Shown here piece by piece: positions 16,212 through 21,585 of a DNA stretch of 21,585 bases. The position numbers were made by a program, and so were the translations under genes. Within the stretch, counting starts at the first letter, position 1; every line of letters begins with the position of its first letter. This stretch comes from Candidatus Krumholzibacteriia bacterium (GTDB lineage: Bacteria > Krumholzibacteriota > Krumholzibacteriia > LZORAL124-64-63). The stretch is from assembly GCA_014859985.1 (NCBI GenBank), contig JACZKN010000303.1, forward strand, positions 1-21,585. Reading direction: 5' to 3'. The notes under the pieces were generated by a model. That model made no database searches, was not told where the DNA came from, and saw nothing but the letters and a program-made list of their open reading frames with translations.

Positions 16212-17993
16212 ATGACCGCACGCGAGAAGGTCGCCGCGCTGCGCAAGCTTATGCAGGCAAACAAGATCCAGGCCTACTACGTCCCCAGCGCCGACCCCCA
16301 CCAGAGCGAGTACCTGCCCGAGGCCTGGAAGCTGCGGGAATGGCTGAGCGGGTTCACCGGTTCGGCGGGCGAACTGGTGGTGGGCACGCGCAAGGCGGGG
16401 CTGTGGACCGACGGGCGCTACTACCTGCAGGCGACGGGCGAGCTGGCCGGCTCGGGGATCGACCTGATGAGGACCGGCGAGCCCGCGACCCCCACCATGG
16501 AGCGGTGGGTGGCGGCCGAGCTCCGGCGCGGCCAGACCCTGGGCCTGGACCCCAGCACGGTCTCGGTGGCCGCGGCCCGGCGCTTCGAGGAGGCCCTGGC
16601 GCCGGCCGGCATCAAGGTCAGGTTCATCGCCCAGAACCTGGTGGCCAAGCTGTGGAGCGACCGCCCCGAGCAGAGCCTGGCGCCGGTGGTCACCCACTCG
16701 GTGCGCTTCGCCGGGGAGAGGGTCCGCGACAAGCTGGCCCGGGTGCGGGCCGAGATGGCCCAGGCCGGCTGCAAGGCCCACGTGGTCTGCGGCCTGGACC
16801 AGGTGGCCTGGCTGCTGAACATCCGCAGCCGCGACATCCTGTTCACCCCCGTGGTGACGGCCTACGCGGTGGTCACCGACCGGGCGGCCACCCTGTACGT
16901 GGATCCGCGCAAGATGATCCCGGCCACCGAGGCGGCGCTCAAGGGCCGCGCGGCGATCAAGGAGTACGGCGCGGTCTGGGACGACCTGAAGGCCCTGGGC
17001 AAGCGGCGGCTGACCGTGTGGATCGACCCCGCGGCCACCAACCGCCGCGTCGTGGACAGCCTCAAGGGCGCGCGCTTCCACCTCGCGGCCAGCCCCGTCA
17101 CCGCCATGAAGGCCGTGAAGAACCCCGTGCAGATCAAGCACATCAAGGCCGCCCACGTGCGCGACGGCGTGGCCATGGTGAAGTTCCTGAAGTGGCTCGA
17201 GGGCGCGGTGCGCCGCGGCAAGCTGACGGAGATCGCCGCGGCGGACAAGCTGACCGCCTTCCGCGCCGCGGGCGAGAACTACCGCGACGACAGCTTCGCC
17301 ACGATCAGCGGCTACGGGGCCAACGGCGCCATCATCCACTACAAGGCCGACCAGCGCAGCAACGCGAAGCTGAAGGCCGAGGGACTGTACCTGATCGACA
17401 GCGGCGGCCAGTACCCCGAGGGCACCACCGACATCACCCGCACCGTGGCCCTGGGCAAGCCCACCCGGCGCCAGATCGAGTGCTTCACCCGGGTGCTGAT
17501 GGGCACCATCGACTGCACGCGGGTGCCCTTCCCCGCCGGCACCACCGGGCAGCGCCAGGAGATGTTCGCGCGCCGGGCGCTGTGGCTGATGGGCGAGGAC
17601 TACGCCCACGGCACCGGCCACGGCGTGGGCCAGTACCTGGGGGTGCACGAGGGGCCGCACAGCCTGAAGAACATCGTCACCCCGCCCCTGGTGGAGGGCA
17701 ACCTGCTGTCGATCGAGCCCGGGCACTACGAGGCGGGCGGGTTCGGGATCCGCATCGAGAACCTGGCCTTCGTGGCGCGGGACCGGAAGAACTCGACCAA
17801 GGACCGGACCTGGCTCACCTTCGACACCGTGACCCTGTGCCCCATCGACACGCGCCTGGTGGACAGGAAGCTGATGGACCCGGAGCAGGTGGCCTGGCTG
17901 AACGCCTACCACAAGCGGGTGTACGAGAAGCTGGCCGACCGTCTGGATCCGGCCCACCGCAAGTGGCTCAAGACGAAGACGAAGGCGATCTAG
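16212..17993 (+). CDS. Xaa-Pro aminopeptidase P (M24B family)
   Basis: This cytosolic metallopeptidase has 593 residues and removes an N-terminal residue that precedes proline. It has the three-part build of the APP type: two creatinase-like N-domains (1-~310) and a catalytic pita-bread domain. All five dimetal ligands are visible: D396 in IDSGGQY, D407 in TTDITR, H470 in HGTGHGVG, E502 in SIEPGH and E516 in RIENL. Their spacing (11, 63, 32, 14) is close to that of human XPNPEP1 (11, 63, 34, 14). The N-terminal YYVPSADPHQSEY is typical. Three near ATGs exist at 16200, 16209 and 16212; GGAGG at 16202-16206 favours 16212 (5 nt spacing). No signal peptide is present. The gene is convergent with the metalloprotease gene, with a shared hairpin between. 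Confidence 0.95.
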   Translation: MTAREKVAALRKLMQANKIQAYYVPSADPHQSEYLPEAWKLREWLSGFTGSAGELVVGTRKAGLWTDGRYYLQATGELAGSGIDLMRTGEPATPTMERWVAAELRRGQTLGLDPSTVSVAAARRFEEALAPAGIKVRFIAQNLVAKLWSDRPEQSLAPVVTHSVRFAGERVRDKLARVRAEMAQAGCKAHVVCGLDQVAWLLNIRSRDILFTPVVTAYAVVTDRAATLYVDPRKMIPATEAALKGRAAIKEYGAVWDDLKALGKRRLTVWIDPAATNRRVVDSLKGARFHLAASPVTAMKAVKNPVQIKHIKAAHVRDGVAMVKFLKWLEGAVRRGKLTEIAAADKLTAFRAAGENYRDDSFATISGYGANGAIIHYKADQRSNAKLKAEGLYLIDSGGQYPEGTTDITRTVALGKPTRRQIECFTRVLMGTIDCTRVPFPAGTTGQRQEMFARRALWLMGEDYAHGTGHGVGQYLGVHEGPHSLKNIVTPPLVEGNLLSIEPGHYEAGGFGIRIENLAFVARDRKNSTKDRTWLTFDTVTLCPIDTRLVDRKLMDPEQVAWLNAYHKRVYEKLADRLDPAHRKWLKTKTKAI

Positions 17994-18011
17994 GCAGGAC
18001 GCCGGAACAAC

Positions 18012-18037
18012 GGGGCCCGGCCTGGCGGCCGGGCCCC
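18012..18037. terminator. Bidirectional GC hairpin between convergent genes
   Basis: GGGGCCCGGCC (18012-18022) pairs perfectly over 11 bp with 18027-18037 around a TGGC loop. It is 18 nt after the aminopeptidase stop and about 50 nt from the end of the opposite metalloprotease gene. No U-tract follows. Confidence 0.65.
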
Positions 18038-18084
18038 CTGCGTCGAACCCGGGGCGGTACGGGGTCCGCCCGGCCGCGCCGGGC

Positions 18085-19791
18085 CTACTTCAGCAGCACC
18101 ATGCGCTGCATCCCCTCGAAGTCCCCTGCCTTCAGCTTGTAGAAATAGACGCCCGAGGGCACCCGCGCGCCGCGGTCGTCGCGGCCGTCCCAGGTCACGC
18201 CGTGGTCGCCGGCGTCGAGGTTGCCCGCCACCAGGCGCCGCACGTGCTGCCCGCGCACGTTGAACACCTTCAGCTCCGCCGGGCCGGCCTGGGCCAGCGT
18301 GAAGCGGATCTCGGTGCTGGGATTGAACGGATTCGGCGCGTTCTGCCGCAGGACCGACCGGCCGCCGGCGTAGGGCACCGGCGCCGGCGCACCGAAGAAC
18401 CAGCCGAGGTCGCGGAACAGCGCCAGGGTCAGGTCGACGCCGTCGTGGGCCAGGTCGCTGTTGATGGCGGGCTCCATCAGCAGGTTCGGCAACGCGCTCA
18501 CGTCGAAGTGCGACACCGACGAGCCCTGCTGCAGCGGGTTGGGCGTGTAGACCAGGGGACGGCCCGCCGGGTCCATGCCCGCGCGGAGGGTGGCGCTCTG
18601 CTGCAGGGAAACGTACAGCCCGTCCGCCAGGGCGGATCTCAGCAGGACGCCGTCGGCCTGGCTCACCATCACCGACGGGATGGTGATCGTGGCGCTGCTG
18701 CCGCCCATCGCCGCCGCCGGGCCGGCCACGTTGTTGACCACGATGACGCCGACGGCCCCGGCGTCCTGCGCGGCCTGCACCTTGACGGTGAACGCGCAGC
18801 TACCGCGGTCGACCAGCGCGATGTTGCCGGCCAGGGCGATGCCGTTGAGCAGGGCGTCGCAGGCGTCGGCGGCCGGGTCCACGCTGTCGACGGCCTCGAC
18901 CACGTAGCCGCTGACGGGGTTCGCGGCGACCGGCGGGCCGAACGACGCATCCCCCACCATGTAGGAGCCCGCCACGGCGGCCGGTGCCGTGACCAGCAGT
19001 TCCGAGGCGAAGGCGAGCAGGTCAGCGGCCGCCGTCACCGTGTGCGGGCCGTCGAACCCGACGTTCCGGGGATTGATCGCCGACGCCGCCCGCTGGCCGC
19101 TGGTCAGGGCAGGCCAGTGCAGGCCGACGGTGTTGTCGTACAGGAAGTTGGAATAGACGTCCTCCAGCCCGCCGTAGAGCGCGCCCGTCGAGCTGTTGAC
19201 CAGGCTGATGAAGCCCAGTCCGTGGCCGAATTCGTGCAGCAGCACGACCACCAGGTCGATGTCGTTGCCGTTGTCGCCGTCCAGCCCGTAGTACCAGTCC
19301 GAGCCGGTCAGGCAGGCGGCGTCGTCGATGCTCACGTTGAAGCGGGCGATGATGTCGTCGGCGGCCGAATTGGCCGCGCCCGGGGCCAGGTCGACGCCCG
19401 CGATCTTGTTGGCCAGCGCCACCGGATACCAGGTGGCCGGCAGCGGCGCGGAGGGGAAATCGGCGAACACCTGGCGCGGGCCGGCGGAACCGAGCACGGC
19501 CGTCGTTTCCGTGCACGTCAGCGGATCGAACGACGCGGTGACCCTGATCTCGACATCGCTGGGCAGCAGGGCGCCCCACACGTCGGCCGCGAACTGGAAG
19601 GCGATCAGCCGCTGCTGGCCGCGCGTGGCGCCGGTGTTGCCGCCGACGGGTGCCGTCGGCGTGGGATCGTTGAAGCCTTCGCCGGGGCCGTCGGCGTTGA
19701 CGATGGCGATGGTTGCTGCCGCGGCGGGCAGCGCGGCGCCCAGCCAAAGGAGGCCGGCCAGGGCCAGGGTCGTCTGCAGTTGGTTCTTCAC
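18085..19791 (-). CDS. Secreted zinc metalloprotease with inserted PA domain and sorting tail
   Basis: This 568-residue exported protease has a signal peptide (1-26) and an N-terminal region rich in conserved-looking turns (FNDPTPTAPVGGNTGATRGQ). The zinc motif is VVVLLHEFGHGLGF, with ligands H186 and H190 and catalytic E187. The residue where metzincins place a third His or Asp (196) is Ser, so the third ligand must come from elsewhere. Residues ~312-398 are a protease-associated domain (ALVDRGSCAFTVKVQAAQDA, VGVIVVNN). After it, LLMEPAINSDLAHDGVDLTL and LFRDLGWF (436-466) look like the Met-turn region of M10-like peptidases. The tail has NAPNPFNPSTEI (484-495), WDGRDDRG and RMVLLK. The start is GTG at 19791, one base after the upstream stop, with GGAGG 9 nt ahead. 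It forms an operon with the 122-aa gene. Confidence 0.87.
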   Translation of the reverse strand: MKNQLQTTLALAGLLWLGAALPAAAATIAIVNADGPGEGFNDPTPTAPVGGNTGATRGQQRLIAFQFAADVWGALLPSDVEIRVTASFDPLTCTETTAVLGSAGPRQVFADFPSAPLPATWYPVALANKIAGVDLAPGAANSAADDIIARFNVSIDDAACLTGSDWYYGLDGDNGNDIDLVVVLLHEFGHGLGFISLVNSSTGALYGGLEDVYSNFLYDNTVGLHWPALTSGQRAASAINPRNVGFDGPHTVTAAADLLAFASELLVTAPAAVAGSYMVGDASFGPPVAANPVSGYVVEAVDSVDPAADACDALLNGIALAGNIALVDRGSCAFTVKVQAAQDAGAVGVIVVNNVAGPAAAMGGSSATITIPSVMVSQADGVLLRSALADGLYVSLQQSATLRAGMDPAGRPLVYTPNPLQQGSSVSHFDVSALPNLLMEPAINSDLAHDGVDLTLALFRDLGWFFGAPAPVPYAGGRSVLRQNAPNPFNPSTEIRFTLAQAGPAELKVFNVRGQHVRRLVAGNLDAGDHGVTWDGRDDRGARVPSGVYFYKLKAGDFEGMQRMVLLK

Positions 19792-19792
19792 G

Positions 19793-20161
19793 TCAGCGCA
19801 CCTCCAGGGCGGTGGGGACGGGCGCGGGCGCGAAGAAGGCGTCGTACTCGGCGCGGCTGCTGACGCAGCCGAAGATCAGGCCGCCGTCGGGCCCGATCCG
19901 GACCACGATGGTCGACGTGATGCTGTCGTCCAGCACGGTGGACACCATGCCGTCGGCGTGCCCGGTGACCGCGACGGCGGCTTTATCGTGCAGGGGGAAC
20001 GGGTTGGCGTCCGCTTGGGCCGCCAGGTCCTCGGGGGTGGCCCCGGCCGGAGCGGCCGCGGCCGCGGGTCCGTTCGCGGGGGCAGGTTCCGCGGCGGCGG
20101 CGGCGCCGGCCAGGATCAGGCTCAGTCCCAACAGGGCGCAGAAGCGGGTCCGGTTCTTCAT
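19793..20161 (-). CDS. Small exported protein upstream of the metalloprotease, post-PEP-CTERM-1-like
   Basis: This 122-residue protein has a clear signal peptide (MKNRTRFCALLGLSLILAGA, cut near residue 24) followed by an Ala/Pro-rich linker (25-50) and a compact domain at 60-110. That domain reads DGMVSTVLDD, then STIVVRIGPDGGLIFGCVSS and a final DAFF. The V-x-R-I-G-x-D-G-x-L-x-x-x-C pattern reminds me of the post-PEP-CTERM-1 domain, a small region of unknown function often found beside secreted proteases; this is from memory and not searched. The single Cys at 99 in the mature part is notable. Its stop is one base before the metalloprotease GTG, so the pair is coupled, and it may act as chaperone, inhibitor or substrate. 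The ribosome binding site is weak. Confidence 0.72.
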   Translation of the reverse strand: MKNRTRFCALLGLSLILAGAAAAAEPAPANGPAAAAAPAGATPEDLAAQADANPFPLHDKAAVAVTGHADGMVSTVLDDSITSTIVVRIGPDGGLIFGCVSSRAEYDAFFAPAPVPTALEVR

Positions 20162-20236
20162 TCTTGTTTCATGCTCCCGGGCAAGAGGATCAGTTCGACG
20201 TCCGGCGGGGGCGGCGAAAGGGGATAATTTTGATCG

Positions 20237-20265
20237 ATTATAATACATCCTGCCACACGACGCAA
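20237..20265 (-). promoter_or_regulatory. Promoter of the small protein-metalloprotease operon
   Basis: On the minus strand TTGCGT (20265-20260) and a perfect TATAAT (20242-20237) are separated by exactly 17 nt, in an AT-rich island within very GC-rich DNA. The leader to the ATG at 20161 is about 70 nt. Confidence 0.7.
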
Positions 20266-20267
20266 CA

Positions 20268-20302
20268 GGGCCCAAAATGCGCCGCTCGCGCGGACTGGGC
20301 CC
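20268..20302 (-). terminator. Hairpin after the outer-membrane protein gene
   Basis: TGGGCCC (20296-20302) pairs with 20268-20274, with an inner CCGC-TCGC-GCGG hairpin (20282-20293). It starts 8 nt past the stop codon at 20310 and ends just before the next promoter. The inner arm lets it fold as one branched stem; a short T-run (CATTTT) lies in its internal loop, not after it. Confidence 0.4.
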
Positions 20303-20309
20303 CGCCTCC

Positions 20310-20765
20310 TCAGAACAGCACGGCCACCGCCACCTTGCTCTCGGGGATGTCGCCCAAGCCGAACCGGTACTCCACGTTGTAGCGCCGGTTGGACTGCATG
20401 GGGATGTTCAGGCCCACGGACAGGCTCAGGCCCAGTTCCGTGCCCGGGGACAGCACGAGGGTGGGGCCGGCGGCGCCGTAGAACCTGAGGCCCGTGTCCG
20501 GCAGGGGCAGCAGGTACCAGCGCAGGTCCACGTTTGCCGTGGTGGTGCCCGAATCGCCGAGCCTGAAGTCCAGGCCCGGGACCAGGTTGGCCTCGCCCAG
20601 CACGGGGCCCAGCTCGCCCTGGGCGCCGAGGAAGAAGTCGTCGCCGTCCTCCAGGCCGAGCCGGGGGCCGAAGCCGCCGGCGGCGGCCGGCAGGGAGGCC
20701 AAAAGGATGAGGCCGGCGGCCAGCAGCAGCGGGAGGGGGCACACACGCGGCGAACAGTCGGTCAT
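20310..20765 (-). CDS. Small outer-membrane beta-barrel-like protein
   Basis: This 151-residue protein has a signal peptide (1-30, ending LPAAAG) and then alternating short strands with aromatic and glycine ends: DDFFLGAQGELGP, LVPGLDFRLG, ANVDLRWYLLP, LRFYGAAGPTLVL, TELGLSLSVGLNIPM, RYNVEYRFGLG and the final VAVAVLF. The terminal Phe is the usual signal for barrel insertion by BAM. The length fits an eight-strand barrel. No specific function can be assigned; lipid or small-solute roles are both possible for such barrels. AGGAG 7 nt before the ATG at 20765 decides the start. It lies between the dihydropyrimidinase gene and the protease operon, all on the same strand, with its own candidate promoter and terminator. 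Confidence 0.8.
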   Translation of the reverse strand: MTDCSPRVCPLPLLLAAGLILLASLPAAAGGFGPRLGLEDGDDFFLGAQGELGPVLGEANLVPGLDFRLGDSGTTTANVDLRWYLLPLPDTGLRFYGAAGPTLVLSPGTELGLSLSVGLNIPMQSNRRYNVEYRFGLGDIPESKVAVAVLF

Positions 20766-20822
20766 GGCGGGCTCCTGGGCGGATGACGGGCTGGCGCAGG
20801 CGCGTCCGGGGTGCATGCGACG

Positions 20823-20851
20823 AGACTACCCGTGATCGCGGGCGGCGGCAA
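20823..20851 (-). promoter_or_regulatory. Candidate promoter for the outer-membrane protein gene
   Basis: On the minus strand TTGCCG (20851-20846) and TAGTCT (20828-20823) are 17 nt apart and about 57 nt before the ATG. The -35 is the same hexamer as before the CDGSH gene. Confidence 0.35.
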
Positions 20852-20892
20852 GGCGGGAGCAGGGGCCCTGTCGGCGCGGCCGGCCCGCCGCC

Positions 20893-21585
20893 CTAACGCG
20901 CGTACCGCCCCCGCCCGGCCGGCGCGTCGAGCACGCCGTCGTCCAGGACCAGTTCGCCCCGCGACCATACCTTCATGGGCGCGCCCACGGTGTCCTGCCC
21001 CTCCCAGATGGAGTGGTCGCAGCGGCTGTGCCCCCCGGTGGCACTGATGGTGCGGCGGGCGAAGGGATCCCACAGCACCAGGTCCGCGTCGGCACCGGGC
21101 CGCAGGCTGCCCTTGCGGGGCCAGAGGCCGAAGATGCGCGCCGGGTTCTCCGCCACCAGGCGCACCCAGGCGGCGGGATCGATCAGCTCCGCGTGCACGC
21201 CGTGGGTCCACAGCAGGGCCAGGCGCTGCTCGACGCCCGCCGCGCCGCCGGGGATGCGGGTGAAATCGTCGCGGCCCCGGTTCTTCCCGGCCAGGTCGAA
21301 GGCGCAGTGGTCGGTCGCGACGACATCGAAGGCGCCGCGGCCCAGGAGCCGGCGCAGGGCGTCGGCCTGGCAGGACGGGCGCAGGGGCGGGCTCATGACG
21401 CAGGCGGCGGCGTGCTCCCAGGCGCCGCCGTACACGGTCTCGTCCAGCAGCAGGTACTGGGGGCAGGTCTCGGCGAAGACCGTGCGGCCGTCGGCGCGGG
21501 CCTCGGCGACCGCGCCCATGGCGGCGCCCGTGGAGACGTGGACGATGTAGGGCCGGCAGCCGGCGCGGGCGGCCAGGTCCAGGGC
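20893..21585 (-). CDS. hydA: Dihydropyrimidinase / hydantoinase (5' end outside window)
   Basis: This is the C-terminal half (230 residues) of a cyclic amidohydrolase that opens dihydrouracil or hydantoin rings in pyrimidine breakdown. The frame is open to the window edge, so the start and the first metal ligands are missing. Visible family marks are YIVHVSTG (metal His region), ETCPQYLLLDE, MSPPLRP, the ATDHCAFDLAGK stretch with its metal-binding Asp, FTRIPGGAAGVEQR, the NPARIFGLWPRKGSLRPGAD block and ADLVLWDP. This order matches bacterial D-hydantoinases well. Dihydropyrimidinase versus hydantoinase of other specificity cannot be told. It is 127 nt upstream of the outer-membrane protein gene on the same strand, but the intervening promoter suggests independent expression. 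Confidence 0.9.
   Translation of the reverse strand, partial: ALDLAARAGCRPYIVHVSTGAAMGAVAEARADGRTVFAETCPQYLLLDETVYGGAWEHAAACVMSPPLRPSCQADALRRLLGRGAFDVVATDHCAFDLAGKNRGRDDFTRIPGGAAGVEQRLALLWTHGVHAELIDPAAWVRLVAENPARIFGLWPRKGSLRPGADADLVLWDPFARRTISATGGHSRCDHSIWEGQDTVGAPMKVWSRGELVLDDGVLDAPAGRGRYAR

Noticed and set aside
16077..17957. Long minus-strand frame opposite the aminopeptidase gene
   Set aside because: It is the antisense of a gene with all five metal ligands in place; the antisense product has no motif.

Overview
The window is a very GC-rich (about 70 % by eye), densely coded piece of bacterial chromosome. The lineage is probably an uncultured phylum related to the FCB group, such as Krumholzibacteriota, Eisenbacteria or Latescibacteria. 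The main reason is that four large exported proteins end in the same kind of C-terminal domain: an NPFNP motif, a FlgD-like Ig fold (VDGRRV... WNGxDxxGxxxxSGVYF) and a terminal [KR]-x-x-L-x-K. Such tails are typical of type IX-like secretion and surface sorting in those groups. No rRNA, tRNA, IS element, phage gene or CRISPR array is visible. This taxonomic placement is inference.

Layout. 1-411 (-): 5' part of a guanine deaminase-like enzyme, cut by the window edge. 565-804 (+): small protein with two CDGSH [2Fe-2S] motifs. 812-3300 (-): a two-gene unit, a MATE exporter translationally coupled to a GH99-like lipoprotein glycosidase. 3386-12988 (-): the core of the window, three secreted proteins of 262, 1433 and 1430 aa. 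The first is a cohesin-like domain plus sorting tail. The other two carry different N-terminal beta-helix regions on a shared ~557-residue module: cohesin-like, FN3, dockerin-like, second cohesin-like, sorting domain. 12989-13509 is non-coding, with a possible promoter and an AT-rich operator-like patch. 13510-15294 (-): membrane hybrid histidine kinase. 15453-16004 (+): GNAT acetyltransferase. 16212-17993 (+): Xaa-Pro aminopeptidase P. 18085-20161 (-): a small exported protein and a PA-domain metalloprotease that also carries the sorting tail. 20310-20765 (-): small outer-membrane barrel-like protein. 20893-21585 (-): 3' part of a dihydropyrimidinase.

How it may work together. The theme is export to the cell surface. 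Four proteins share a sorting tail, one lipoprotein glycosidase is predicted and one outer-membrane barrel-like protein is present. The most interesting reading is that the 262-aa protein and the two giant proteins form a small cohesin/dockerin-type surface assembly. This is a hypothesis from domain resemblance only. The enzymes at the edges (guanine deaminase, dihydropyrimidinase) and the aminopeptidase look like ordinary metabolic or turnover genes.

Regulatory reading. Most genes have good Shine-Dalgarno sequences that decide the start, including several GTG starts. Strong GC hairpins without U-tracts follow several genes. Candidate promoters resemble TTGCsk-N16/17-TAnnnT, and a TTGAC-N4-GTCAA palindrome precedes the aminopeptidase gene.
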